A program made the translations under genes and the position numbers. Below the pieces are notes generated by a model. That model worked only from the letters and a program-made list of their open reading frames with translations, searched no databases and was not told the origin of the DNA. From NCBI RefSeq assembly GCF_048544455.1, contig NC_133526.1:4108001-4172000 (forward strand): 64,000 bases of DNA. Reading direction: 5' to 3'. The stretch is from Silene latifolia. Taxonomy: Eukaryota; Streptophyta; Magnoliopsida; Caryophyllales; Caryophyllaceae. Shown here in pieces: positions 23,337 through 36,017 of the stretch (within the stretch, counting starts at the first letter, position 1; each line of letters starts with the position of its first letter).

Positions 23337-26300
23337 CTCCCCCTCAAGTTGGAGCACTTGGTAGACCAATGCCCAACTTGGACCGTAGATAACGAAATGC
23401 ATCACCCCCAAGCGCCTTTGTAAAAATATCAAAATCGCTCTTTACTTCGTATATGTGACGTTGAAATTGTTTTGTTGACGAGGTGATGACGTATGAAATG
23501 ACAGTCAATTTCAATGTGCTTTGTACGGTCATGAAAAACTGGATTTTTGGCAATGTGTAATGCCGCTTTGTTATCACAGAAAACTTCAATTGGACCCGTA
23601 TGATTAATACCGAGTGACTTAAGTAAAGATTTCAGCCATATTACTTCACTAGTCACGCCAGCTAGTGCTCTATATTCCGCCTCGGCTGTTGATTTTGCCA
23701 CTGTCGTCTGTTTTCGTGCCTTCCATGAGATGGGTGACTGTCCCAAAGATACAAAATAACCTGTTATGGATCTTCTCGACAATGGGCATGTTGCGAAATC
23801 CGAGTCCGAGTATCCACGCAACATTAAATCACAATTTCTTTCTATTATGATCCCCTCTCCTGGACTTCCCTTTATATAACGAATAGTACGAAAAACCGCA
23901 TCTAAATGCTCTTTTTCTCGGGGGCATGTACGAATGGGACAATATGTATCTGCGCACACTAAATCAGTCTCGTGATAGTCAAATAAATGAGTCGTCCCAC
24001 TAAACGCCTATACTTCATGGGGTCCTTCAAGATGTATCCGTCTGCTAATGCCAATTGGTGATTGGGTTGGATAGGAGTTTCGATCGCTTCGCTCCTTCCA
24101 AACCCGCTTCCTTTATAATTTCTAAAGCGTACTTTCTTTGGCTGAGGAACAATCCTTTAGACCCGGTGGCAACCTCGATTCCTAAGAAGTACTTAAGTCT
24201 TCCTAGGTCCTTAATACCAAAACTTTTGTCAAGAAAAAGCTTGAGACGGTTACTTGCTTCCTCATTATTACTCACAATTATCATATCGTCAACGTAAACC
24301 AAAATCCCAAGAAAAACATCGTTTTTATTGTAAGTAAATAATGAGTAGTCACCATAGATTGAACAAAACCATACCTTGTCAAGGAATCAAACTTAGCAAA
24401 CCAATTTCGTGAAGCTTGCTTTAGCCCATATAAAGACTTCATTAGCTTACATACTTTAGACGATCCCCCTTTGTCGAAGCCAGGTGGTATTCTCATATAG
24501 ACCTCCTCATTTAAATCCCCGTGTAAGAAGGCATTATTAACATCTAATTGAGTGATAGACCATCCTTTTGACACGGCCACAGCAAGCAAACAACGAACAC
24601 TTGTCATTTTAGCAACCGGAGCGAAAGTTTCATGATAGTCCACGCCTTCAATTTGGGTGTAACCTTGCGCGACTAACCTTGCTTTATATCGTTCAATGGT
24701 TCCATCCGCCTTATACTTCACCTTGTAAACCCATCGGCATCCAATAGGTCTTTTTCCTTTTGGTAGATCAACTATCTGCCACGTCCCATTCATCTCAAGG
24801 GCCTCAAACTCTTTGGACATTGCCTGTCTCCATTCATATGTTTGAGCAGCTTCTTGATAGTTGCGTGGCTCTTTTATCGTATCTACTTTTGCTAAGTAAC
24901 TCCTGTAATTGTTAGAAAAACAATTGGTAGTGACATAATTGGAAATTGGATAACGAGTACCTTTCCTTGTGGATGTTGATTGGATCGAGTGAGCACTTGC
25001 AGCGGGGTCTATGATACGGGTCGACTTACAAACATAGTCTTTCTTCCAATATGGTTCAAACTTTTCGCGAGCACCACGTCCCACCATTTCATTTACTTCA
25101 CTCGTCACAACATCGGTGCCCCCTGTTTCCATTTCCTCTGCCATGTCATTTTCTATTATTTGGTCATTATTACCATTTTCTTCTTCATCATGAATATGTT
25201 CATGATTAGCATTCTGGTCATCACTATTATGTGCATCATCTACGTAAATATGGGAATCAGTGGGACTTGTTTGTCGTGCTTTATTTTTGTCGATCGACTC
25301 ACAATCAGAAAAGGGAAAAACGTGCTCGTAAAATATCACATCTCTCGACTCAAATAACTGTTTTGTTTTTAAGTCATAAACTTTCCACCCCTTTTTACTA
25401 TGTGGGTATCCTACAAAAATGCATCTTTTCCCTCGTTCTTTAAATTTGTCTTTGGGTTTGTCTTTATTGTGAGCATAGCATATACTTCCAAAAACTCGAA
25501 TATTATCAAGGCAAGGTCGTTTTCCATGTAAAACTTCATAGGGAGTCAAGCCATTGAGTACTCGAGTGGGTGTTCTATTTATTAAGTACGCAGCGGTTAG
25601 AACACATTCTCCCCAAAATTCAATAGGTAAATTGCTTTGAAAACGAAGAGCCCTCGCCTTTTCTAAGATATGTCTATGCTTCCTTTCCACCCTACCATTT
25701 TGTTGTGGGGTGTCTGTATTACTGGTCTGAAAAACTATCCCGTGTTCATTGTAGTAGTCTTTCATAATACCCGAGAGAAATTCGGTTCCATTGTCACTTT
25801 GTACTATTTTAACCTCTTTCCCAAATTGTGTTTTTGTCATTTTACAAAAGTTCATCATAAGCTGACTCACTTCTCCCCTATCGCGCATCAGGTGAACCCA
25901 AACGCTCCTACTTCGGTCATCAACAACAGAGAGAAAATAGTGTGCCCCCGACAAACTTTTAGTATGGTACGGTCCCCAAATATCACAATGTATGAGGGCA
26001 AATAATTCAGAACTTCTCTTATTATTGGGTTTAAAAACTGACCGAGTCTGTTTGGCCCGACAACATGGGTCGCAAATATCACGAGAATTCCATGACAAAT
26101 TAAAACCAACTAAGCTTGAGAAAAGAGGTAAAATACTAGACGATGGATGTCCGAGTCTTTTGTGCCAAAGTCGCGCATCACCATCTGTACTTGCTCTTGC
26201 CACAATGTTCTCACGTCCTCCTTGAAAATAATAGACCCCATCGCTGTGCTCACCCCGTCCAATCTTCATCCTCGTAGATTGGTCCTGTATAACACAATGA

Positions 26301-27066
26301 TCGGTATAAAAAGTCACGACACAATTGTTTTCTTTAATCAATTGTTGGATAGAAATTAAGTCACAAGTTAAAGACGGTACAAAAAGTACGTCTTTAAGAA
26401 TAAAGTTTTCATTTAATTTCACACTCCCATGCTCATGCGCTACTATTTGTGACCCATCAGGTAAGCCAACAGTGGAGTTTCCGCCACGCCATATATTGTC
26501 GAGCAAATCGCGTCGTCCCGTCATATGATGCGATGCTCCACTATCAAGCAACCAATTACCAAAAGATTTATTATCCATACCTGTTTGGGATTTATGACTA
26601 CCTGCGGCCTTTGCATTTAACAGGCCCCTCAGCTGGACTACTTCCTCCGGCGTGAATTCCTGTTTCTGCGAATCACTGTCATTTACCATCGCAGCATTGA
26701 CTCGTTGGTGACGGTCACCACAGCCTCTTCCTCTGCCTTCCTCAATTCCTGGTTTCTTAACGGTACCCTCGACAAAGCTCATTTTATTTTTGGCGTCGAG
26801 ACCGTTCCGCACCGCATCTGCCCATAACTCAGAATTATCTCCATTAAAAATGGTTTGAGTTAATGTCAAACTTGGGCAATAACTTGGATGCAGGTACAAT
26901 CGTGAGGATGGTTGGATTTGCTCTACTTTGTTATCATTCTTTTTAATTCCATTTCCCTGTGTCATTGTGTTATCGTTTCTTTTTTTTTTTCTTTTTTTTT
27001 TTGTATTTAGAAATTTATGCGTGAAAGGAAATAAATGCCAGGATCGAGATTAGTGCTCTGATGCCA

Positions 27067-27285
27067 TGACAAACGGATGAACGCAAAGAACTGGGGAAGA
27101 TTTTGATTATTATTGAAGATGAATAATCATGAGGATACAAGATAAACTTATATACTAATTTACAGAAGATACGATCCTAATTATTTGCCTATAAATAAAA
27201 GATTATTTACATAAGTAGCACATATATATTATACACCGAATATTGCCACAATATCGGAATAATATCGTAACAATATTATTCAATA
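27067..27285 (-). repeat. LTR of Copia 1 (5' LTR)
   Basis: A 219-bp terminal repeat adjoining the tRNA primer-binding site on the minus strand. Followed on the + strand by the ggtct target duplication and then by the remaining PAE2 3' flank. Confidence 0.95.
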
Positions 27286-27290
27286 GGTCT

Positions 27291-28061
27291 TAAGTTACCT
27301 CATAGGACATAAAACTCAAAACATACATACCTTACTAGGTGAAGTTTACACCTGTTATATCCTCGAACTTATCCCAAATTCTTGTAACAGCCGAACTATT
27401 AATATTATCAAACCGTTTCAAAGGAGGCTTACTATAACCTACACCCTATGTCAAGGACAAGTGGTTTAATCATACAACTCGAGATTAATAAAGATAAAGA
27501 TTCATCATTTGTATTGTACGCGTGTTTTGTGTTTAATATTTCTCATCCCTGTCACGTATGTGTTACTTTATTAGTTAAAACTTTTATATGCAGAAGAAAG
27601 TTTGCTACCCCAGAATTTCGTATATAGTTCCGCCCTTGGCCACTACCAGGTGAAATGGATGAATGTTACTTTCCCAAAATGAAGATAGTATTAAAATTAC
27701 AGTAGTATAAATATAAATATAAATATTTAAAAAAAAAAAGTCAAACCCAAAGTTTGATCAATGTAAATCTTGACATTATTAGTGGGAAATTATGAGTATA
27801 TATTACAAAAAGTTAAAGCAAAAAGTTTGACTTATAAATCTTGAAAACTAAGCCAGTCTGGTTCATGTCTCTTTTGTTATAGAAGCCAGCATGTTCTCCA
27901 ACTGGAAAACATGTTAGTTTCATATCTTTATGTAACGGTAAGGTAACCGTTTTTGGATCATTAACGTGTGCCTAGTGAATACCGAATTAAAAAAATCCGT
28001 TCTCTGAATAATGAAAATGAATCTTCCTACATATAGTAATGTCATATGCATATATTTACTC
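27291..28061. other. Intergenic, PAE2 3' flank and PAE3 5' flank
   Basis: No gene is seen. The left part is the displaced downstream region of PAE2; the right part leads to the PAE3 promoter. Confidence 0.5.
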
Positions 28062-28069
28062 TATATATA
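28062..28069 (+). promoter_or_regulatory. Candidate TATA box of PAE3
   Basis: tatatata in tctatatatagtgagc, about 125 bp upstream of the PAE3 start codon. Confidence 0.4.
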
Positions 28070-28194
28070 GTGAGCTGAAAAATTAGCCTTTTAAAACTTT
28101 TTTAAGCTCACATATATTCATTAATCTGTTACTACTCTATATCTGTTTTTATTTTATTTTATTTGTTTCGGAATAAGCTTTGTTTGGAGACAGG

Positions 28195-30544
28195 ATGGTT
28201 AATAAGTCGAAATGGATCGAGTTTTTGATCTGCATTGTGATGGTGATTAGAGTTAATGGTTTTTATGTCCCTATAACATTTGTTCAAGATGCAGTAGCTA
28301 AAGGGGGTGGTAAGTATATTTCTTGTAGAATTTGGATCTTTGAGTAAAAAAGTTTCGAAAAATATAAAATGTACAAAGTGCAGTAAAAATAATGCAATGA
28401 ATGCAGTTTGCTTGGATGGAAGTCCACCAGCTTACCATTTTCACAAGGGTTTTGGAGCTGGTATCAACAATTGGCTGATTCATATGGAGGTTTGTGCTTA
28501 CTTCCTCGATATCAACTAGTTTAGCGGGAAAAAATTATTTACAGGTGATACTGATGAAATGGGTTCGAAAATTTGTCCTGCTGACAGTATTATTATTTTA
28601 TTAAAGTAGATGAATTTGTAAAGCGTAATGACATTTGATGAAATTTATTCGTATATGATATACCATTGGTTTTGGTCAGGGTGGAGCATGGTGTAACAGT
28701 CCAACGAAGTGCCTAGAGCGCACACTTGACCGGTTAGGTTCATCTAGCTTAATGACAACAAACTACACTTTCTCTGGGATATTGAGTAACCAGGCAAAGT
28801 ACAATCCTGGTACTAAATTATTTGCCTTATTTTCAGCATTCAAATTATATCTATGTGTTATGATAGTACTGACTTCTGACAAATCTGCTAGACTTTTACA
28901 ACTGGAATCGGATCAAGGTCCGTTACTGTGATGGATCGTCATATACAGGAGATGTCGAAGATGTTGATCCTGTAAGTAATTCCTAATACACAAGCATGAC
29001 TTATTGATTTATGTTTAATGTGTACTTACACTGTCATTTACGCTGAAATGTACAGAATGCAAAAGTTTACTACAGAGGAGCTAGACTCTGGAGGGCAATC
29101 ATGGATGATTTATTAGCTAAGGGAATGAAGGATGCTCAAAATGTATGGTCTATGATTGATAACCTCTTTTTAGTTTTCATTTCAGATTCGAGTCATTTTC
29201 TAGTCAATTGGGTCACTTTTAGGTCAAATTTCAGTTCTTGACCGACTTTGGATTGTTCTTTTCATGTTTTGCACGGGTCAATTAGATTCATTCGTCCTTA
29301 GCATGTCCAAGTGTCGAGAATCAGACACAAGTAGTACGAAAGATAACTTAAAGACGATTTCTTAGCTTAAACTTTGTACTAAAGAGAAGTGGGGAAATGC
29401 AGGCAATTCTAGCAGGATGTTCAGCAGGTGGTTTAGGTGCTATTCTACAATGTGACAATTTCCGGGGTTTGGTACCATCTACTGCCAAAGTGAAATGTTT
29501 ATCTGACGCCGGATTCTTCATAAACGCGTAATCCTTCTTTCAATCCTCTGCAATTTCCTATTTCCTTAGCCAATCTAATCTAAGGTCTCACACTCACAGT
29601 CGTCTCTCTAAATTCCTGTAACAGCAATGATGTCTCTGGAGCACCACATATTCAAGAGTTCTTTGCTCAAGTTGTTAACACACATGTATGAATCTAATAT
29701 CTCTCAATTATCCCCTATTTTTTTTTCATTTTTTTACCGTTGCAATATCTTTGACACTTTTAGTTTGAAATTTACCGCAGGGATCAGCAAAAAATCTGCC
29801 TGAATCCTGTACGTCTAAATTCAGTGCTGAACTGGTAAATACCGTCGCCTTCCATCCTAAATTTAGTCCTTTAATAATTTCATTCTTACCTAAAAATGAA
29901 AATGTTTTCATCTTTGGTATTACAGTGCATGTTCCCGGAATATGCAGCAAGGGACATTCAGACGCCGTTGTTTCTGCTAAATGCTGCCTACGATACCTGG
30001 CAGGTAAAGAATACATTAGCACCAGGAGTAGCTGATCGACATGGAACATGGAGAGATTGCAAGAGTAACATAACAGAATGTTCCGATTCTCAGCTCCAAA
30101 CATTGCAAGGTTTATTACTTGTATACATCTAATATGATCTCCCGAAAATCATACAGAAACTATCGTGTCATTACTCATTACCGATCATGTTTTCAGGTTT
30201 CAGGACAGAGTTCTTAGCAGCATTGTCGTCCTTAGGCGACAACCCATCAAGAGGGTCGTTCATCAACTCTTGCTACAGTCACTGTCAGTCAGGAACTCAA
30301 GAAACATGGTTAAGGAATGACTCTCCTTTACTAGATAACACGGTATGACGACATCTCATTTTGCTTATCTACGATATGCCTTGTTCAACCGAGAACTTAC
30401 AGCAATGCTTTTTACTGTAAATGGCTAATCTTGCAGACGATATCAGCTGCAGTTGGAGGCTGGTTCTATGACCGCAATGCTTTCCAAAAGATCGATTGCC
30501 CCTACCCTTGCGATAAAACTTGTCACAACCGCGTTTTTGAGTAA
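28195..30544 (+). CDS. Pectin acetylesterase PAE3 (CE13), complete, one intron lost
   Basis: Secreted pectin deacetylase of 390 aa from 11 exons: 28195-28309, 28407-28489, 28680-28809, 28892-28971, 29056-29142, 29403-29527, 29625-29685, 29781-29834, 29926-30109, 30197-30342 and 30437-30544. Exon phases match PAE2 exactly. The intron that separates exons 9 and 10 in PAE1, PAE2 and PAE4 is precisely missing: the frame runs straight through [13 protein letters not shown]. The start [18 protein letters not shown] is a signal peptide. Catalytic residues by family comparison: Ser172 (GCSAGG), Asp268 (LNAAYDTWQ), His335 (NSCYSHCQ). The Cys-rich end [11 protein letters not shown] is present. No disabling change was found. 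It is more diverged from PAE1/PAE2 than they are from each other. Confidence 0.93.
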
Positions 30545-30828
30545 CTCGGACATTTTCACATAATCACAGAAGAAACTATAACAGTCGTAACAGTACTGTA
30601 TATTTGGTTGTACCAAACAAGTAAATTACTGTATGTATGTCGTTCCTTGTAAGTTCCCATTGATTTCAATATTTATCATATAAAATCGTTACAACATTTA
30701 AAAAAAAATACGAGTATACGATAATTTTTTTTTTTCCGATAAACCAAGTATCAAAGTGTACTGGACAATTTTAGACTGATAATCTGACAATTTTTCAACA
30801 TTGGCCATTAATCAAACGAGAAAATATT

Positions 30829-30977
30829 TTTTTTTTTTGGTGTTGACCAGGAGATCCCCTACCGAGGGTTGACCCCTCCCAAGTTTGGCTTTTTCATTCG
30901 CAAAAGTCAGGAATCGAACCCCTGACCACTTGTTTAAGAGATAAGAGTCCTTACCACTCACACCAACCAACTTTGAT
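30829..30977 (-). mobile_element. tRNA-derived SINE, copy 2
   Basis: On the minus strand, a tRNA-like head (ggttggtgtgagtggtaagg) and B box (ggttcgattcc) are followed by the body seen in copy 1 (gccaaacttgggaggggtc) and a terminal A run. The 18-bp target duplication atcaaacgagaaaatatt is perfect at 30811-30828 and 30978-30995, so this copy is younger than the one at 5724. Confidence 0.88.
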
Positions 30978-31188
30978 ATCAAACGAGAAAATATTAATGC
31001 GACGACAATGCACAATAAAATCATTAATTCATGATACATATCCAAAACATTTGAAACCATAATGGTATCTATCTACTCCGTATTACATACGACAATAGTT
31101 CACAATACGAGTCACAGGTTCTAATCGTAAACTTTGGAAATACATTATCTATATCCGATTTATAGCCGAGACACCGTCTTAATATATA

Positions 31189-31479
31189 CTCCCTCATATT
31201 CTAAATAACTCTCCCTATTTCTTTTTTCGTCTATTCACAATACTCTCTTTATTTCCTTATTTGGCAAACTTTTATACTTATTTTAATCATCTCACCCCAC
31301 AACAATACCCCACAATACTCATACTTTATCTTATTTTAATCACTTTACCCCACAACAATACTTATTTTAATCACACAATACCTTCCCTCTCTCCAATCTC
31401 CTACCCACTACAATACTTTACCATATAATACTCCCCTCCCTTAATTCCCGTACCCTCTTAGGGTTATTAAGAATAGGAG
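31189..31479. mobile_element. Stowaway-like MITE, diverged
   Basis: Imperfect TIRs ctccctcatattctaaataactc and gggttattaagaataggag with TA on both sides. The inside holds a short internal repeat around atctyayttTAATCAcyyyacccc. Confidence 0.6.
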
Positions 31480-31629
31480 TATGAAAATTTGGAAAAGAGA
31501 TAATTTGGCGGATCATTATCAGTAGGTCGACTATCAAAAATCTAGAACGTACCAATTGATTGCAAGGAGTTGCGTTATTAAATTGTTCTATGTGACAGTA
31601 TTATATAAGAGTATTTGAAAATTAGAGAT

Positions 31630-31831
31630 AATGATAAGGCGGGTGGCGTCCAATTTCAGCACCAACCTCTCACATGTAATAAGTTGGAGACCCCGATAAT
31701 AGTGGGTGTAAATTAGGGATTTAATAATAATGGGTGCATCACATGTAATAAGTAGAGACCTCAATAATAAATGGTGCATGTAAAAGGGTGACGCCTAAAT
31801 TAAGCGTCATCTAATAATGTACTATCATTAT
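31630..31831. mobile_element. Probable MITE with gataatgata ends
   Basis: Inverted ends gataatgata / tatcattatc about 200 bp apart, with inner partial symmetry (ggcgtccaattt / aaattaagcgtc). The family is unknown. Confidence 0.45.
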
Positions 31832-32504
31832 CCTTATATATTGATCCTTTTACTTTGTGACAGGAGTATTATTGCATTTGTTAAGATTAGCTTGCCATGT
31901 TCATACGCATTGTTTGAAAGATAATCTTCGGTTTATCTTATGTCAACGTGTACGTTAAGAGATCATGTGCCTATATTTGTGAAGTGTTAACGATGGAATT
32001 CACCGTCGCTACATTAGATAATGTGCCATATACAACGTTAAAATAATGTACCATTTAAAATATTTTTTTTGTTAATTTTTCGGTTAAAGTTATATTTATA
32101 GTATCCATAAGTTGACTTTTCTAAAATAAATCATATAACATGAAAAGTAATTCATGATACGAATAGTGGATACTTGTATTTCAATTTTCGGTAATGATAA
32201 GGGCTGTATTTAAGAACTAAATTACTTTCCAAAATGGAATTAAATTAGTTATTTATTAAGACACAATTACACGTAAATTGATGTTATTAATGCTTGATTT
32301 AAGATTTATCATTTTCCTTCAATTTTTTCAGAAAAGAAGGATATAATTATGTATAGGTAATATTTTGGCACAAATTTTCATTTATGACGTGTTAGTGTGT
32401 TACACTAATCATGACATTTGACAATCGTTTCAAATAATGTTAAAATAAAAATGATTGTGACTTGTGAAATGGTAAAAAATGCATTTCGTAATAGCAATTA
32501 GTCT

Positions 32505-32690
32505 TGCTGAAGACGGGTCGGAGTAAGTGACGGGTAATGTCACTCACAAAACGGATAGGGGGGATAAGGTGGGGGAACCCCCATGTGCTTCCCTCTCTCC
32601 TCTATTTGGATCATTTATGAGAAGAAATGGTATTTGTTACTCCAAAGTGACGGATACGTGCCGTCTTCAAGAGATTTTGTGTAAGAATAG
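32505..32690. mobile_element. Probable MITE with gaagacgg ends
   Basis: Imperfect inverted ends tcttgctgaagacgg and ccgtcttcaagaga, about 180 bp apart, and more GC-rich than the surroundings. Related 'agacggt' ends recur at about 49095, 49950, 52190-52310 and 63855. Confidence 0.5.
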
Positions 32691-33033
32691 TTGTATTTTG
32701 GGAGAGACATAAGTCAAGATTAAGTCAGATTGGGTCGCAATCTAATTCCCACAATGTATTTGCAACATGGCCAGCGAACTGTCCAACACTCACGAGCCAA
32801 AAGGTCAATCAATTTTCCTGATTTCAACCTTACCAATTTTGGTTGAATTTAGTTGGGTGACTTTACATTTTCCTTGTTAATATTAAGGTGTGTCTTTAAG
32901 GTATACATTAAAAAAAATCGTTAATAAAATTATAAAGAATGGTATTTATAATTTGGATTTGAATTTATGTCTACCCATTTGGGTTCCTTAACAACAAAAT
33001 AAAGTTTGATTATTGATATTTGATACAGTCATA

Positions 33034-33270
33034 TTCCTTCTGTTTTTTATATATGTCATTCTCACATTTTGAGACACTCACTTTTCTATTCAATATCTTT
33101 CAAAGTATAAGATTAAATATCATGAAATGTACACTCATATGAACGAGTTTCTCGCAAAGAATTTTATTGTATAATTTTTATAATTTTTGGACAAATATAT
33201 TTCTGTTAATGTTAAAGTCAAAGGCTTATCTCGAAGAAATAAAACGTCATATATACAAAAAGGGAGGGAG
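33034..33270. mobile_element. Stowaway-like MITE, diverged
   Basis: Ends ttccttctgttttttatatatg and catatatacaaaaagggagggag are inverted repeats; TA on both sides. Confidence 0.6.
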
Positions 33271-34506
33271 TACTGAAAAAAAAAGTGATTAATACAAAAT
33301 AGTTTTTTTTTTTTTTTTGGAATAAACGAGTTAAAGATTGATACAATACAATAAAACCAAGGTTCAACTCATCGACTTAATGTCCATATGCACCTATTTT
33401 TATCAGTAAGTTAAGAATATTACGGAGTAACATTTATATTTGTACCCTATTTTCGGAAACAATTTTTAAAAAAGTCTCCATAATCAATACACATTATGTT
33501 CTCTTTGTAGGAATTAATCTTGAATCTAAATTAATATCTAGAAACACATAAAGTGATGAGTTTTATTTGATTTTATAAAGAGCCTTTGGACATTTCCACA
33601 TGAAAAAAGTTGGAATAAAAACAATATGTCCCACAAAAGAAGGTGAAGTACCAAATTCTTATCAACTTCTTCAACAAACGAGATTAATTGTTTCAAATCT
33701 GAACTAATTATGCTCAACTTTCAACAATTTGGCCTCCATGAATTAAAGAAGATTAGTGGACCTCCTTGAAATTAAGACATGTTTGAAAATAGCATTATTT
33801 GTAGGAAAAATAAAATAAAATTGGAAGCTAAGAATCCACTAACAAATTTAATTGCATTGTCATCCAACTTCAATGAATCATATTCTGAAAAAAAAAATAC
33901 GCATCTAATGTAATACATTGGACCTTTTAGCAACTTAACTTACATGCATTTTTTTTCGAATTTTTGGAGTACATTTAATTTTTAAAGCATAATTCGAACA
34001 CTTTTTTATAAAATTCTGGAACATACAGCCAATTATTATACCCTTGGAGGTAATACCTCAGATGTATAATTTACTTAAAATACTACTATATCACCAGTTA
34101 TATATTAGCACCATACAACTAACATACATTTAAGTATTTAATCGGGTTTATGTATGATTTTTCTGAGTTCTTTTTTATAGTAATCCATCACTTATTGTAT
34201 CATATTCGTATGACTCATATAGCTAATTTTTTTATAATGAGACGATTGCACAAAGTATTTGCGTAGAATGCGTTGTATTCTCTGTCTCGATTTATTGTTT
34301 AATTACCTTTATATTTTTTTAAAGATGCATTTTAATTAAAAGTAAATAATTTATTAAAACAAAAGGAATAATAACTTATTTACACCGACAAAAATAGGAA
34401 TAAGCTATCATACAATTATTTTAAATTTGACAAACTAACATTCCTAAATGAAAACTTATATTAAAAAAAGTTTATATGATACGTTTCTTTTTCTGTCGAA
34501 TGAGTC
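33271..34506. other. Intergenic AT-rich DNA
   Basis: Nothing recognisable apart from homopolymer runs (33303-33318) and a possible one-sided MITE remnant near 34277 (ctctgtctcgatttattg). Confidence 0.4.
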
Positions 34507-34672
34507 ACAATCACATCACAATATAGAAAATGGGCAATTCAAACTCAACAATGACATTCACCTTTACATTAATTAGCTTAGTTTGTAAAGTTATAATCAC
34601 ATCACAATATAGAAAATAGGCAATTCAAACTTGACAATGATATTCACCCTCTACATTTAGTTTGTAAAGTTA
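34507..34672. repeat. ~85-bp tandem duplication, diverged
   Basis: Two adjacent copies start with aatcacatcacaatatagaaaa (34508 and 34591) and share ggcaattcaaact, gacaatgayattcacc and tagtttgtaaagtta. Several substitutions and an indel separate them. Confidence 0.75.
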
Positions 34673-34791
34673 AAGGTTGGAATTCATGACCTGGATTTAA
34701 ATCTTGACAACATTAAAATCCAAAAAAAAAAAAAAAAAAAAATTCGTCATCTTAACCATTAGATTATGTGAAGAAATCCAAAGTTTCCACA

Positions 34792-34967
34792 TGTGAGGGT
34801 TGTCCCACATTGGTAAAAGAGGATAAGAATTACCACTTTATAAGGCAATGGGCTACTCCCTCTATAGCCAATTGGTTTTAGAGTGGAACTCTCTTGGGCC
34901 TGTTGTATGTGGACTATTTCTCCTCCTTTCGGGTGCAGCCCAAGCCCGTTGTTGAATTTAACAGATT
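34792..34967. mobile_element. Possible solo LTR or LTR fragment
   Basis: A block beginning tgtgagggttgtcccacatt and ending near gttgaatttaaca has the TG...CA limits and the 'tgtcccacattgg ... actctcttgggcc' look of LTR fragments common in plant genomes. No clear target duplication was seen and there is no internal region. Old fossil; weak call. Confidence 0.3.
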
Positions 34968-35039
34968 AAAACCTGATTGGGTACGTATCAACTATCAAGT
35001 ATCAACCATCAGATTATTTATTTATGTATTTGTTTGATT

Positions 35040-36017
35040 TATTATTATTATTGTTTTCCAAAATTCCATGACCAAATCACCAACCAGAAGCAATTTACTT
35101 TCTGACAAAGCTTCCGCCGTCCCAACTCCCAAGTTACAATCATTAAACCTTAATTCTCAAAACTCAATAACTTCCATTTTTTTTTTCAGTTTTCTTCTTT
35201 TTCTCACTTTCAACAAGGTATATATACGTCTTTATCTCAAGTTTCGTTCCCACCTTCAAGTTTTCATCTTTTCTTGTTTTATTATATGTCATGTACTAAT
35301 GGACTAAGTTTTTTGTTGTAATCCTCTATGCAAATCATGTAAGTTTATTTTGTTATCGCAATTCTCGACGTAATTTTCATTATGGGTTATATGAAAATGT
35401 TGTTACAAATCATGTTAGATTTGCTGATGCAATTCTTAACGTAATTTTCATTATCTGTTATCTGAAAATGGTTTTTTTTTGTGTTCGACACGGCCTAAAT
35501 TAAATTCTGTTACAAATCGTATGTTTTGCTGATCGATGCAATTCTTAACGTAATTTTCATTATGAAAATGGTTTATGTGACAATGTCAGTGTTCGACACG
35601 GCATAAAAGTTATTGAATACAATAGGGATGTTGAAAATTTGGTGTGTTTACATGATTTAACAGTTACAACCCGCGGTTAAAATTTGAATGTAAAGTAATT
35701 TAATCAATTAAAGTTTTTTCCTTGATGGAAAAACAGGCAAAAGCTTACTACCAAACTTTATTTAATGTAAAGTTAAATGCTTTTTCATGTTATTCTCATG
35801 AAATTTGTTAATTCTTGATTTTTATCATGTGGGTTATAATTTAATTTAGAAATGATGTCACTAACATTGCAGAAAGTATTTATTTGTATTACTACAACAG
35901 GATTAAAAGTTTAGTTTCCGTTTACCAAAAGGTAATAAACAAATGATTGAGACGGAAATAAAGAGTATATTAAGTTATACTTCTGATCTCATTTGGTCAT
36001 GGTTGATTTTGTGCAGA
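35040..36017 (+). promoter_or_regulatory. Probable PAE4 leader with an intron and internal repeats
   Basis: tttgtgcag ends two bases before the PAE4 ATG, and a matching donor could be caacaag-gtatat at about 35217, so the leader may be split by an intron of roughly 800 bp. That intron holds three imperfect copies of a segment with gcaattcttaacgtaatttt (about 35357, 35430 and 35538). The frame at 35068-35307 would be in the leader and resembles no protein I know. Confidence 0.4.

Larger units (their letters stand above)
23118..27285 (-). mobile_element. Copia LTR retrotransposon 1, in the PAE2 3' UTR
   Basis: A 4.17-kb element on the minus strand. LTRs of 219 bp lie at 23118-23336 and 27067-27285 and differ at one base by eye, so the insertion is young (order of a few hundred thousand years with usual plant rates). 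A 5-bp target duplication, ggtct, lies at 23113-23117 and 27286-27290. A primer-binding site like the initiator-Met tRNA site (tggcatcagagc on the minus strand, 27055-27066) and a polypurine tract (gaggggga, about 23338-23348) are present. Parts in Copia order on the minus strand: gag-like N-terminal part, protease ([10 protein letters not shown]), integrase, reverse transcriptase (YVDDMIIVS) and RNase H. The small LTR suggests an Ale-type lineage, tentative. The coding region is broken, with roughly two to three breaks; it is treated as a fossil. Confidence 0.95.

Noticed and set aside
24055-26655. Plus-strand frames across Copia 1
   Set aside because: Antisense shadows of the element's minus-strand coding region.
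34792-34967. Strong call of a solo LTR
   Set aside because: TG/CA-like limits and familiar wording, but no clear target duplication and no second copy in the window; kept only as a weak feature.
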